DNA of 64,000 bases from Pirellulales bacterium (lineage in GTDB: Bacteria; Planctomycetota; Planctomycetia; Pirellulales; Lacipirellulaceae). Shown piece after piece: positions 52,760-61,531 of the stretch. Location: the NCBI GenBank assembly GCA_019636345.1, contig JAHBXQ010000002.1, positions 1 through 64,000 of the forward strand, given 5' to 3'. How positions within the stretch are numbered: the first letter of the stretch is position 1; each line of letters begins with the position of its first letter. A model generated the notes under the pieces. That model was given only the letters and a program-made list of their open reading frames with translations. It did not search any database and was not told the DNA's origin. The translations under genes and the position numbers were made by a program.

Positions 52760-53560
52760 TCAGCGGCCGGAACGGCGTGGAAACCACGGCACGAATGCGC
52801 TGGTGGTGCGCTGGTACTCGCGATATTCCTCCCCGCGGGTGGCGAGGGCTTGGCGTTCAGTCGGCGGAATGCCGGTGACGAACAGCAGCAGGTACAGCAG
52901 TCCCCCGGCGATTGCCACGGGGACCCACCACCCCGGCGAAGCCCCGGCGAGCGGCGCGTAGCTGCACCAGTGGAGCCACTCGAAGAAGTAATTGGGATGC
53001 CGCGAGTATCGCCACAGGCCGCGGCGGCAGGTCTTGCCGTCGCGGGCCGGGTCGCGCTTGAACGCCGCCAACTGGCGATCGGCGGCTGCAGCGCCGCCGA
53101 GGCCGATCGCCCAGGTCGCGACGGCGATCGCAATCAGCCACGCCGCGGGGGGCTCGGGCGAACGGGCCACGGCCAGCGCGTTGCCGGCGAACGCCCACGC
53201 CGCCACGGCTTGCATTTGGAAGAACCAGAACAGCTTGCGATCGGCGTTGGCCCCCCAATTGGCGCGCAGGGTGCGATAGCGTCCTTCCTCGGGATGGCCC
53301 ACGACGCGGCGATACAAGTAAGCGGTAAGCCGCAGCGACCAAGCGCCGAGCATCCCGGCGACGACCGCCCGCAGCCACGGCTCCCCTGCCGGCCATGAGG
53401 CGTAGAAAACCGCCAGTACGCCGATCGTTCCAGACCACGCTAGGTCGACGATGCCCGCGTTTTCGGTGCGCCGTTGAACGACCCACAGAGCGGTCATTCC
53501 CGCTGACGCGGCGCACAGGCCGATTGCGAGAGGAACGAGGGTGTCGGAGACGGAGGGCAT
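52760..53560 (-). CDS. DUF1295 membrane protein (steroid 5-alpha-reductase-like)
   Basis: A 266-residue inner-membrane protein with about six hydrophobic segments. WSLRLTAYLYRRV, RYSRHPNYFFEWLHW and the closing EYREYQRTTSAFVPWFP are family signatures of DUF1295, related to 3-oxo-5-alpha-steroid 4-dehydrogenases and isoprenylcysteine methyltransferases. Family members reduce a C=C bond with NADPH. Next to a CFA-synthase-family gene it may reduce a methylene or unsaturated fatty acid intermediate, giving a methyl branch; that is inference. It starts 10 bases after the stop of the CFA-synthase gene. Confidence 0.88.
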   Translation of the reverse strand: MPSVSDTLVPLAIGLCAASAGMTALWVVQRRTENAGIVDLAWSGTIGVLAVFYASWPAGEPWLRAVVAGMLGAWSLRLTAYLYRRVVGHPEEGRYRTLRANWGANADRKLFWFFQMQAVAAWAFAGNALAVARSPEPPAAWLIAIAVATWAIGLGGAAAADRQLAAFKRDPARDGKTCRRGLWRYSRHPNYFFEWLHWCSYAPLAGASPGWWVPVAIAGGLLYLLLFVTGIPPTERQALATRGEEYREYQRTTSAFVPWFPRRSGR

Positions 53561-53570
53561 GCCGCGGCGC

Positions 53571-54911
53571 TCAACGGGCGTCTGGTTTGGCCAGCGCGAT
53601 CTGCGCCAGCCCGATCAACCGCCGGGCGAATCCCGCGGCGCAATAACACAAGTAGTAGTCCCAGGTCCTCACGAACCGGTCGTCAAATCCCAGCTCGGCG
53701 ATCCGCTCGCGGGCGGCGAAGAAACGCTCCCGCCAGGCGACCAGCGTCCGGGCGTAGTCCCCCGCAAAATCGACGCACTCGACGAGCCGCAGATCGGTTC
53801 GTCGCCCGAGCGCCCGGTGGATCGCCCCGAGCGAGGGGAGGTGTCCTCCGGGGAAGACGTACTTCTGGATGTAGTCGACGCGGCGTCGATAGCCGTCGTA
53901 ACGCTGATCGGGGATCGTGATCGCCTGCAGCGCCATTTTTCCGGCGGGTTTGAGCAGTTCGCTGCACTTGGCAAAGAACCCGCCGAGGTACTCGTGTCCC
54001 ACAGCTTCGATCATCTCGATCGAAACGAGCTTGTCGAATCGCCCGTGAAAGTCGCGATAGTCGCAGAATCGCAACTCGACCCGGTCGCCGAGCCTCGCGC
54101 GGGCGATCCGACGTTGGGCGAATTCCAGTTGCTCGCGCGAGATCGTTATCCCTGTTACGCGGCAGCCAAAGTTCGTCGCCGCGTACTCGGCGAACCCGCC
54201 CCAGCCGCAGCCGATCTCGGCGACATGGTCCCGGGGGGAGAGATCCAGCAGCCGACAAATGCGCTCGTACTTGGCGGATTGCGCCGCGGCAAGATCGGTC
54301 TGCGGCGACTCGAACAGGCCGCACGAGTAAGTCATCGACGGATCGAGCAGCGTCGCGAAAAACTCGTTGCTGAGATCGTAGTGAGCGTGAATGTTGGCGC
54401 GACTGCCGCGGCGGGTGTTGCGGCGAGCGAGTCGCAATGCGAAGTTGCCGAACGTTGCTGCGAGCGAACCCGGGCCGAACCGACGCGGCTCGGCAGCTGC
54501 GCCGGCGAGCGTCGTCAGCAGCGGCAGGAGGTCGGGCGTCGTCCACCACCCGGCGAGATACGCCTCGGCGAACCCCAGATTGCCGCGCGAAGCGGTCGAC
54601 CGCCAAAACCTCGGGTCGACGACGGTCAACTCGGCGGCAGCGTCGCGGTCAGCGCCGCAGAGTGTCTCGCCCTGCTCGTCGCGCAGACGCACTGCGGAGC
54701 CCGACGGCGAATTCAAGGCGGCGAGCACGGCCCGCCGCGCGACTCGATCGACGAGCGACAACTGCGACGCGGTGTGCGGTGCGCCGAAGAAGCGGTCGCT
54801 CGACTGCGCCTGGCGCCGCGACCGCCCATGGTTCACATCCGTCGAGGCGTCGCCGGCCGACGGGGTGCATTCGCGGGAGTCGCATTGCGGGGATGGGGGT
54901 AGTACCGACAT
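53571..54911 (-). CDS. Cyclopropane-fatty-acyl-phospholipid synthase family protein
   Basis: A 446-residue AdoMet-dependent enzyme that adds a methylene (or methyl) group to the double bond of a phospholipid acyl chain. A poorly conserved N-terminus is followed by NIHAHYDLSNEFFATLLDPSM and TYSCGLFESPQTDLAAAQ, the AdoMet site VAEIGCGWGGFAEYAA, VSIEMIEAVGHEYLGGFF, the bicarbonate/active-site region and IQKYVFPGGHLPS. Length is close to E. coli Cfa plus an N-terminal extension. It overlaps the DUF1365 gene by 79 bases. Whether the product is a cyclopropane, a methyl-branched or a furan fatty acid is open. Confidence 0.93.
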   Translation of the reverse strand: MSVLPPSPQCDSRECTPSAGDASTDVNHGRSRRQAQSSDRFFGAPHTASQLSLVDRVARRAVLAALNSPSGSAVRLRDEQGETLCGADRDAAAELTVVDPRFWRSTASRGNLGFAEAYLAGWWTTPDLLPLLTTLAGAAAEPRRFGPGSLAATFGNFALRLARRNTRRGSRANIHAHYDLSNEFFATLLDPSMTYSCGLFESPQTDLAAAQSAKYERICRLLDLSPRDHVAEIGCGWGGFAEYAATNFGCRVTGITISREQLEFAQRRIARARLGDRVELRFCDYRDFHGRFDKLVSIEMIEAVGHEYLGGFFAKCSELLKPAGKMALQAITIPDQRYDGYRRRVDYIQKYVFPGGHLPSLGAIHRALGRRTDLRLVECVDFAGDYARTLVAWRERFFAARERIAELGFDDRFVRTWDYYLCYCAAGFARRLIGLAQIALAKPDAR

Positions 54912-55666
54912 CGTTTCTTCCACAATCGAAACGCCTGCCAATAGATCGCGCCAAGCGTCTGCAGGCCGGAGACGGGGAATCTTGCCAACTGAGTCGCTAG
55001 CCGCCAGTCGTTCCAAGGGATTCGCTCCAAGTTCAAGGCGGCGGTGAACGGGGGTCGGTCCGCGGCGACGCTGCGAATCGCCACTCGCAGTCGCTCGCCG
55101 GGCAATGTCACCCTCCAGCAGTAGTCGGCGGCCAGGTCCATAAACGGCGAGACATGGAAGTCCTTGCGGTGGCGAAACCGCAGTTCTGCGCTGGCGTTCA
55201 CTCGGTCGGCGGGTTCTCGCTGATCGATGAAGTCCAACACGTACAGCCGGCGTTCGTTCCACGGGGTGTTGCTCACCTCGGCGACGACTGCGGTCGGCTG
55301 CTCGCTTGTTCGCTGGCCGCAGAAGAACAGATTCAGCGGACTGAAAAACTGCCCGAAGTGTCGTAATTGCGTCAAGACCCGCACCGGGCCGGGGGGGAGT
55401 TCCCGACTTAGCGCCTGTCCGGCATAACGCCGCACCGCGCCGGCGAGTTCTGCGGGCGAGCACGCTCCCAAAAGCTTTGGAGAGTGATCCTCGGTCCGAA
55501 AGCTCGCCGGCGCGAACCGGGCCGTCGAGAACAACCAGCTTCGCCGCGCCAGCGAATCGACCTCTTCGAGATCGAGGTACGCCATCGCCGCAGGGTAGCG
55601 AAACCGGTGGGTTACGGCGCCGCGACGAGCGTGGAGGACCGTTCCGCGGTAGAGGCAACTGTGCAT
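54833..55666 (-). CDS. DUF1365-family protein
   Basis: A 277-residue protein of DUF1365, a family found almost always next to CFA-synthase-like and FAD-oxidoreductase genes. LYRGTVLHARRGAVTHRFRY is the typical start, then LTQLRHFGQFFSPLNLFFC, AEVSNTPWNERRLYVLDF and RKDFHVSPFMDL. Its reaction is not known. The start at 55666 (MHSCLYRG) was chosen by family length; two upstream ATGs exist. Both ends overlap neighbours: 55 bases with the FAD gene upstream and 79 with the CFA gene downstream, a tightly coupled arrangement. Confidence 0.9.
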   Translation of the reverse strand: MHSCLYRGTVLHARRGAVTHRFRYPAAMAYLDLEEVDSLARRSWLFSTARFAPASFRTEDHSPKLLGACSPAELAGAVRRYAGQALSRELPPGPVRVLTQLRHFGQFFSPLNLFFCGQRTSEQPTAVVAEVSNTPWNERRLYVLDFIDQREPADRVNASAELRFRHRKDFHVSPFMDLAADYCWRVTLPGERLRVAIRSVAADRPPFTAALNLERIPWNDWRLATQLARFPVSGLQTLGAIYWQAFRLWKKRCRYYPHPRNATPANAPRRPATPRRM

Positions 55667-56922
55667 GAGGTGAAATCGTCGAGGAAAACGCCCCAGCGGC
55701 GACATGCCGTCAGGGCGCTGGTGACGCCGTCCTCGTGGAAGCCGCTCCCCCAATAAGCCCCGGCGAATACGACCCGACCGTCGGCGTGGAGCGAGTCGTG
55801 CCGGGCCTGGGCCGCAAGCGACTCATGAGTATACAGCGGGTGCGCGAAGGAGAACTCGGCGAGATAGTGCTCGGGGGCGACCTCGCGGGGCGGGTTGAGC
55901 GTCAAGCAGATCGGCCCCGGGGCGCCGAGGCGCTGCAAGCGATTGAGGTCGTAGGTCACCGCGACCGGACGTCGCGGGTCGCCGGTCGCCAGATAGTTCC
56001 AACTCGCCCAGGCACGACGGCGCCTCGGCAAGAAGCTTGCGTCGGTGTGCAGGACAGCGCGGTTCGGATGATAGGGAAAGGCAGACAAAGCGTTCCGCTC
56101 GTCGGGGGTCGCGTCGGCAAGCATCGCCAGCGTCTGCGGGGCATGAGTCGCCAGGACTGCTCCGTCGAAACGCTCGGGGTCGCCCCCTTGGGGCGTGATC
56201 TCGACGCCGTTCCCGGCTCGCACAACGCGCTCGACGGGCGTCTCGACACGCACTCGCCCGGCGGCGGTCAGAGGCCTCGCAAGGGCTTCGACGTATCGTC
56301 GCGAACCTCCGGGGACCGTCATCCACTGCGGCCGATTCCGCAAATCTAAAAGACCGTGATTTTGGAAGAACCGCAGCAAGAACGCCGCCGGGAATGCGGC
56401 GACGTCCTCGGCCGGGGCCGACCAAATGGCCGCGGTCATCGGCAGGAGGTAGTGGCGCCAGAAGCAGTCTCCGACGCCGCACGAGTCGACGAACTCGAGC
56501 AGCGTGACCCCAGCCGTCGGATCCGCCTGCCGTGCGCGCCGGTTGAATCGCAAGATATCGGCCAGCATCCGCCAGAATCGCGGGCGGAGCAGATTGCCTC
56601 GCTGGGCGAACAGCCCGTCGAGCGAGCTCCCTTGGTACTCGAAGTCCTCGCCGTCGCTGCGAACCGCGAAACTCATGTCGCTCGCCTGGGGCGAGATCCC
56701 CAGCAGCCGCAGCAACCGCAGAAAATTGGGATAGGTCCGGTCGTTGAAGACCATGAACCCCACGTCGGCGGCCAGCGGACGGTCGTAGGCGACGAAGTCG
56801 ACCGTTTGGGCGTGTCCCCCGAGCGAAGCGCCCGCCTCGAACAGCGTCACATCGTGATGCGCGGCAAGAAGCCGGGCCGCCGTCAAACCGCTCACTCCAG
56901 CTCCGACGACGGCGATACGCAT
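55612..56922 (-). CDS. FAD-dependent oxidoreductase of the CFA/DUF1365 cluster
   Basis: A 436-residue flavin protein of the amine-oxidase/desaturase type. IAVVGAGVSGLTAARLLAAH is the FAD-binding start; NDRTYPNFLRLLRLLGI, LLPMTAAIWSAP, WMTVPGGSRRYVEAL and AYWGSGFHEDGVTSAL follow. Homologues stand beside DUF1365 and CFA-type genes in many bacteria, and in alphaproteobacteria an FAD protein of this kind (UfaD) desaturates a methylated lipid on the way to furan fatty acids. It is the first gene of the operon here. The start at 56922 was chosen at the FAD motif. Confidence 0.9.
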   Translation of the reverse strand: MRIAVVGAGVSGLTAARLLAAHHDVTLFEAGASLGGHAQTVDFVAYDRPLAADVGFMVFNDRTYPNFLRLLRLLGISPQASDMSFAVRSDGEDFEYQGSSLDGLFAQRGNLLRPRFWRMLADILRFNRRARQADPTAGVTLLEFVDSCGVGDCFWRHYLLPMTAAIWSAPAEDVAAFPAAFLLRFFQNHGLLDLRNRPQWMTVPGGSRRYVEALARPLTAAGRVRVETPVERVVRAGNGVEITPQGGDPERFDGAVLATHAPQTLAMLADATPDERNALSAFPYHPNRAVLHTDASFLPRRRRAWASWNYLATGDPRRPVAVTYDLNRLQRLGAPGPICLTLNPPREVAPEHYLAEFSFAHPLYTHESLAAQARHDSLHADGRVVFAGAYWGSGFHEDGVTSALTACRRWGVFLDDFTSCTVASTAERSSTLVAAP

Positions 56923-57511
56923 GAATGGCTCGAGCAGGGTGATCGAACGCCGCGAAATGGTCGCGACCGGGGCAGTCAACTCGGGGTTCAGCTGGGCGAA
57001 GACTTCGGGGCCCGCTGCCCGTTTCGGCCCAACCGTAAAATTCAGCAGGTCGTCAACTGGCCTTTTCGACGCTTTGAGAGGGGGCTCCTGCTGAGGGGCT
57101 CAGGGGGTTCGGATGTCACCGCGTTGCGGATTCAATTTTCCGCAGGCTTTGCGACCTGCACGCGTCGACGCACGAGATCGCTCCCCCAACCGTGTGCTGA
57201 AACGGGGGATTGGCTCGCGGACCAAGACCAAGTCCCCTGAAAGTTTCGCACCGTGAGCATGCCTGGACCCACTTCCAAGAAAGGTCATTCGCCCGATCGT
57301 GCATCTCTCCCGCGAGCGCCCCAAATCCTCCCCAGTTTCTTTAGACGAGGCGAAGCTCATAACCTCGCGTCCCGTTCGTCTCGTCCCCCGCGGCAAAGTC
57401 CGGGATTTTCACGGTCCAATTGCCCCAAGGTCCCCGTCTCCGAGCGGCGTAGATCGATCCCGAATCGCCAACTACAATAGCTGCAGGGTCCACCGCGGTC
57501 GCAGAATTCTC
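56923..57511. other. Intergenic region between divergent operons
   Basis: About 590 bases holding a dispersed repeat copy (57191-57275) and no convincing gene. CTACAATAGC at 57472-57481 contains a TACAAT box that could belong to a promoter of the MBL-fold gene. The lipid operon promoter should also lie here but I could not fix it. Confidence 0.35.
57191..57275 (+). repeat. Dispersed intergenic repeat, copy B
   Basis: It reads GAAACGGGGGATTGG, CTCGCGGACCAAGACCAA, then CGTGAGCATGCCTGGACCC, the same order of blocks as copy A on the other strand at 14497-14580. The central part between the blocks differs in length and sequence. Confidence 0.55.
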
Positions 57512-58252
57512 ATGAAACTTGTCTTGCTTGGGACGACCGGCTATCACCCGTGCGACCGTCGTCAGACGGCGTGCTTCATGCTGCCCGAACTGGGCGTGGT
57601 GCTTGACGCGGGGACCGGCATGTACCGCGTGGCCGATCACCTGCAGACCGATTCGCTCGACGTATTCCTGACGCACGCCCATCTCGACCACGTGATGGGG
57701 GTGACGTTTTTGTTCGACGTGCTCGGATCTCGCAAGCTGAAGCGGGTGCAGATCCACGCCGAGCCCGACAAACTGGCGGCGATTCGCGAGCACTTGCTCG
57801 CCCCGCTCTTGTTCCCGGTGACCCCGCCGGGGGACCTCATTCCGCTTGATCCCGAGGTGCGGCTGGCCGACGGCGCCAAACTGACTTGGTTCCCGCTACG
57901 ACACCCCGGGGGAGCGGTCGGGTATCGCATCGACTGGCCCGACCGGTCGCTGGCGTACGTGACCGACACGATCGCCGACCCCGAGGCGCTGTACGTCGAG
58001 AAGATCCGCGGCGTGGACTTGTTGATCCACGAATGCTACTTCGCCGACGGCAACGAGGAGCAGGCGGAACTTACCGGGCACAGTTGCCTGACCCCCGTGC
58101 TGCAGGTGGCCGCCAAGGCCCAGGTCGGCCGGCTCCTTCTCGTGCACATCAACCCGGTGCTGGGCGACGACGCCGAGTTGGGGCTCGACGCCGTGAAATC
58201 GATCTTCCCCGCCGTCGAAATCGGCGTCGACGGAATGGTAATCGAGTTCTAA
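57512..58252 (+). CDS. MBL-fold metal-dependent hydrolase
   Basis: A 246-residue metallo-beta-lactamase-fold protein of the RNase Z/phosphodiesterase-like branch. LVLLGTTGYHPCDRRQT opens the fold, the metal motif is THAHLDHVMG (H-x-H-x-D-H), LRHPGGAVGYRI and YVTDTIADPE carry further ligands, then LLIHECYF and the late His in LTGHSC and LLVHINP. It may hydrolyse a cyclic or phosphodiester substrate; tRNA maturation is less likely because the RNase Z flexible arm is missing. The ATG at 57512 was chosen at the first strand. Confidence 0.87.
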   Translation: MKLVLLGTTGYHPCDRRQTACFMLPELGVVLDAGTGMYRVADHLQTDSLDVFLTHAHLDHVMGVTFLFDVLGSRKLKRVQIHAEPDKLAAIREHLLAPLLFPVTPPGDLIPLDPEVRLADGAKLTWFPLRHPGGAVGYRIDWPDRSLAYVTDTIADPEALYVEKIRGVDLLIHECYFADGNEEQAELTGHSCLTPVLQVAAKAQVGRLLLVHINPVLGDDAELGLDAVKSIFPAVEIGVDGMVIEF

Positions 58253-58311
58253 TTCTCGGACATCTCGCCATGCCGCTCTCCGCGGCATCGTCTGGCGGGT
58301 ATCGCAACGAG

Positions 58312-58350
58312 AAAAACCGGCGACGACGATGCACCCATCGCCGCCGCCGG
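58312..58350 (-). terminator. Rho-independent terminator of the DUF2513 gene
   Basis: On the minus strand a 14-bp stem with two G-T pairs, CCGGCGGCGGCGAT with ATCGTCGTCGCCGG, closes over a 6-base loop and is followed by TTTTT. It lies 83 bases after the gene's stop. Confidence 0.7.
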
Positions 58351-58432
58351 TCGAATCCTCAACATTGCAGCTTCGAACTTATGGGGCGCAAGCCCCTCCC
58401 AGGTCTGGACCGTTAGCCCCACGGAGCCGCAG

Positions 58433-59056
58433 CTAGATCAAGTAATCCGGCAGCGTCGCTTCAAACTCAAAATCCACGACGCCGTCGCCGTCTACGTCGA
58501 TCCCGTTGCGGCAGTACCCGTTGGCGTAGCCGCCGGCGTAGTATGCGTCGCGACGATCGGTTCGCCACCGCGGCAGGTACGCCTCGTCGGCGTCGGTCCA
58601 CTCGCGCACCTCGTGCCGCCAGGGTTCAAAGCGATATGCAGGGCGCGCAGTGGAATAAACATCCGCCGCGGGACGCCCCGCCGGATAATAACGCCGCCGC
58701 GACAGCGGCCGACCGGCGGCGAGCGCCAGTCGCACCAGAATCGTCCGCACGACAGCCAGCGACAGCCCGCCGGTTCGTTCCTGGCAGATCCACTTCGCTT
58801 CGCGCCACCGCCCTTCATGACGCGACAGCTCGAGCAGCTCGTGCCCGTCGTGCGTCAGCCGAACGCAGGGAACGTTGTTCGCGGTGCGGTCGATCTCTTT
58901 GAGCAATCCCCCGTCGATCAGCAACCGCAGGTGGTAGCGAATCCGCTCCTCGGCCTCCTGATTGGGACCGGTCCGCAGCACGCTCACCGAGCAGTCGATG
59001 CCGCGGTTCTCGATGTCCAGCAGCAACTGCCGGGCGAGGTCGATGTCTCGTTTCAT
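58433..59056 (-). CDS. DUF2513-like protein with a calcium-loop-like tail
   Basis: A 207-residue protein. The first 95 residues follow the DUF2513 pattern, a winged-helix-like fold: MKRDIDLARQLLLDIE, RIRYHLRLLIDGGLL, VRLTHDGHELLELSR and WREAKWI. The C-terminal half is different: a basic linker (117-145), aromatic YYAGGYANGY and then DVDGDGVVDFE (187-197), which has the D-x-D-x-D-G-x-x-D spacing of EF-hand-like and thrombospondin-type calcium loops. I know of no such tail in ordinary DUF2513 proteins. The ATG at 59056 was chosen at the family start; one lies three codons upstream. Confidence 0.78.
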   Translation of the reverse strand: MKRDIDLARQLLLDIENRGIDCSVSVLRTGPNQEAEERIRYHLRLLIDGGLLKEIDRTANNVPCVRLTHDGHELLELSRHEGRWREAKWICQERTGGLSLAVVRTILVRLALAAGRPLSRRRYYPAGRPAADVYSTARPAYRFEPWRHEVREWTDADEAYLPRWRTDRRDAYYAGGYANGYCRNGIDVDGDGVVDFEFEATLPDYLI

Positions 59057-59621
59057 TCGTGACACTCCATTGCGGGAAAGGAAACAAGGGCGCCGGGGCA
59101 GGCCGTTCCCAACGGCCGAAGCTGCCCGAACGACAGCAAACGCTCGCCGGCGCGGTGTGAGGCGCAGTTCGATTCACTTGCGAGGGTCCATCGCCGAATT
59201 CCCTCGACCAGCGGCGAATGTGGTCCAGGGCCCCGATTCGGTCAAGACGAGTTGCTGCGTGCGAAAATTGTGAACTGCCCAGGACGCCGAGAACGCCATG
59301 GGAGAACGGAGTCAAAGGCGGCGTCTGCTAGCGTGCCGACGCCGCCTCGATTCCCGATGTCATGACGAGAATAGGCGTTGGTTCACGACTCCTCGACAGG
59401 GTGGCCGGGGTCGAACAAAGCGAGTTCCCAGTCGAGTTCCCGGCCCCGCAAACGGCATCGCTGCCCGTGGAAAAACCGCCAATTGCCGGGCGCCGTCTGG
59501 CCCACTATACTGCGGGACTGCCGACCGGGCCCCCAAGCACGCCGGTCGGCACGGTTCCTCGCCCGGGCGCCGCCGGCCTTGCCGCGCCGTCCCCCCGCGG
59601 GGCGCCAGCATGTTGAGATCT
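59057..59621. other. Intergenic region upstream of tRNA-Pro(GGG)
   Basis: About 565 bases without a recognisable gene. It holds the promoter described separately at 59483-59511. The remainder shows nothing I can name. Confidence 0.35.
59483..59511 (+). promoter_or_regulatory. Sigma70-like promoter of tRNA-Pro(GGG)
   Basis: TTGCCG, a 17-base spacer and TATACT, close to consensus at ideal spacing, lie about 110 bases before the tRNA. Confidence 0.65.
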
Positions 59622-59696
59622 CGGGCCGTGGCGCAGTCTGGCTAGCGCGTTTGACTGGGGGTCAAAAGGTCGCAGGTTCGAATCCTGTCGGCCCGA
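59622..59696 (+). tRNA. tRNA-Pro (anticodon GGG)
   Basis: The cloverleaf is complete: acceptor CGGGCCG/CGGCCCG, D-arm GCGCAGTCTGGCTAGCGC, anticodon stem TTTGA/TCAAA around CTGGGGG (anticodon GGG), T-arm GCAGG-TTCGAAT-CCTGT. Discriminator A, no encoded CCA. Confidence 0.95.
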
Positions 59697-59712
59697 CTTG
59701 ATGCAGCTTCGT

Positions 59713-59752
59713 GGCCGCAACTCGCCTTCTGCGGGGAGTTGCGGCCTTTTTT
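59713..59752 (+). terminator. Rho-independent terminator of tRNA-Pro(GGG)
   Basis: A perfect 11-bp stem (GGCCGCAACTC with GAGTTGCGGCC) closes over a 12-base loop and is followed by six T. Confidence 0.9.
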
Positions 59753-59787
59753 CGTGCACTTTGGTTCTCTCTCGTGCGATCGACCCG

Positions 59788-60786
59788 ATGGGCGACGACC
59801 ACGCTCCGATTTCCCTGCCGCTGTTGATCACCGGCGTCGCCGGCGTCGCCGGGTACAACGCGCTCGCTTATTTTGCCGCGCGCTACCCGGGGCAGGTCGT
59901 CGGCATTCGGCAGGCCGACAACTGGCGGTTGCGCGGGCCCGGGATCGTCGCCTGCGATGCCGAAGATCGACCCGGCCTGCTCCGGCTGTTCGACAAGCGG
60001 CGGTTTCGCAGCGTGCTGAACTGCGCCGGCAATTGCGCCCTGCGGGCGTGCGAACTCGACCCCCGCTTGGCTCATCGCACGAACGTCGAAGGGCTCGTGA
60101 ACCTCGCCTCGATCATCGCCGAGCGCGACGTGCGATTGGTGCACCTGTCGATCGATCTGGTCTTCGCCGGGCGCGACGGGGGGGACTATCGCGAGGACGA
60201 TCGCCCCGACCCCGTGACGGTGTACGGCAAGACGATGTCGGCGGCCGAACAGATCGTGGCCGATTTCCTGCCGCGGGCGTGCGTGGTGCGAATCTCGCTG
60301 CCGATGGGGGTGAGCTTCAACGGCCACGCGGGGGCGATCGATTGGATCCAGTCGCGATTCGCCAAAGGCCGGCCGGCGACGTTGTACTACGACGAGGTTC
60401 GCACGCCGACGTACACCGACTGCCTGAATCCCCTGTTCGAGCGGCTGCTGGCGAGCGATCTGGCCGGGCTCTACCACGCCGGCGGCCCACAGCGGTTGTC
60501 GCTGTACGAGATCGCGCAGATCGTCAACCGCGTCGGCGGCTACGATCCGCACCTGCTGCACGGCTGCATGAGACGCGACGCGGGACCGATCCCCCCCCGC
60601 GCGGGGAACGTGGCGCTCGACTCGTCGCGACTCGCCACGGAACTCGGCTACGATCCGTTCACCCCCTGGCCGTGCGACCCGACTCTCGTCCCCACCGGCC
60701 GCCGCTGGCACTACGAACGCTGCAGCAACTGGGGCTCCCGCGCGGAGCTGGAGCGGGTGTTGTCTCGGAACCCGCTGCGGGCATGA
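59788..60786 (+). CDS. RmlD-like NAD(P)-dependent sugar-nucleotide reductase
   Basis: A 332-residue extended short-chain dehydrogenase of the RmlD (dTDP-4-dehydrorhamnose reductase) substrate-binding type. LLITGVAGVAGYNALAYFA is the cofactor site, VLNCAGNCALRACE and VHLSIDLVFAGRDGG follow, and YGKTMSAAEQIV supplies the Y-x-x-x-K. The Thr/Ser-Asp-Tyr-Val-Phe-Asp-Gly signature of true RmlD is here SIDLVFAG, which is divergent. No rhamnose pathway genes are nearby, so the substrate is open. ATG at 59788 was chosen at the fold start, past the tRNA terminator. Confidence 0.82.
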   Translation: MGDDHAPISLPLLITGVAGVAGYNALAYFAARYPGQVVGIRQADNWRLRGPGIVACDAEDRPGLLRLFDKRRFRSVLNCAGNCALRACELDPRLAHRTNVEGLVNLASIIAERDVRLVHLSIDLVFAGRDGGDYREDDRPDPVTVYGKTMSAAEQIVADFLPRACVVRISLPMGVSFNGHAGAIDWIQSRFAKGRPATLYYDEVRTPTYTDCLNPLFERLLASDLAGLYHAGGPQRLSLYEIAQIVNRVGGYDPHLLHGCMRRDAGPIPPRAGNVALDSSRLATELGYDPFTPWPCDPTLVPTGRRWHYERCSNWGSRAELERVLSRNPLRA

Positions 60787-60910
60787 GCATGCAGTCCCAT
60801 CGCACGAGCGCTTTGTCAGCTCGAGTCGATTGGGTTGGGGACGACGCACCCAGTTGGCTGAGAGAGCTGTTTCGCCGGCCCCTACCCAAGAGATAACCTG
60901 CGCCTTAGCG

Positions 60911-61456
60911 CTAGGAACAGGCCCCCCGGGCCCGACGCATGCGGTCCCACACCAACAGCGCCGCGATCGTCTTCGCGTCCTCGATCTCGCCGCGGTCGAT
61001 CATCGCGAGCGCCTCGTCCCACGGGACGACGAGGTTTTCAATGTTCTCGCCCGCCTCGCGGGCCGTCGGACCGGGGGCGAGGCCCTCGGCGACGAATACG
61101 TGCATTCGTTCGCGCAAGATGCCGGGGGACATGAAGAACCCCGGCAGTTTGCGCCACGCTTGTGCGACGTAGCCGGTTTCCTCCTGCAGTTCGCGCTCGG
61201 CCGTGACGGCCGGAGGTTCGTCCGGTTCGAGAGTCCCCGCCGGCAGTTCCACAAGCGTCTTGCCGACCGCGACGCGCTCGTTGCGGATGAGACAGACTCG
61301 GTCGTCGTCGACCATCGGAACGATCGTCACCGCGCCCGGGTGGAGCACGACCTGCCGCCGGGCGGGTCCTGCGGGGGAGTCCTGTTCGAGTTCGACCACC
61401 GTGAAGCGGGAGGTCTCGAGAAGCACTTTGCCTGGCACGGTTGCTCCGTTCTGCAA
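60911..61456 (-). CDS. Nudix hydrolase (ADP-ribose pyrophosphatase-like)
   Basis: A 181-residue Nudix hydrolase splitting a nucleoside diphosphate linked to another moiety. The Nudix box is complete: G-x5-E-x7-R-E-L-x-E-E-T-G in GTLEPDEPPAVTAERELQEE followed by TGY. FMSPGILRERMHVFVAEGL matches the ADP-ribose pyrophosphatase (NudF) branch. The start is a TTG at 61456 behind a G-rich stretch; a GTG six codons in is an alternative. It is divergent from the site-2-protease-like gene. Confidence 0.9.
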   Translation of the reverse strand: MQNGATVPGKVLLETSRFTVVELEQDSPAGPARRQVVLHPGAVTIVPMVDDDRVCLIRNERVAVGKTLVELPAGTLEPDEPPAVTAERELQEETGYVAQAWRKLPGFFMSPGILRERMHVFVAEGLAPGPTAREAGENIENLVVPWDEALAMIDRGEIEDAKTIAALLVWDRMRRARGACS

Positions 61457-61531
61457 GTGATGCGACCCCTCGGTTGGAAAATGGGGGGCTTCGCCGCGAT
61501 CCCAGGCACGCTGCCGCGTCCTGCCGGGGTC

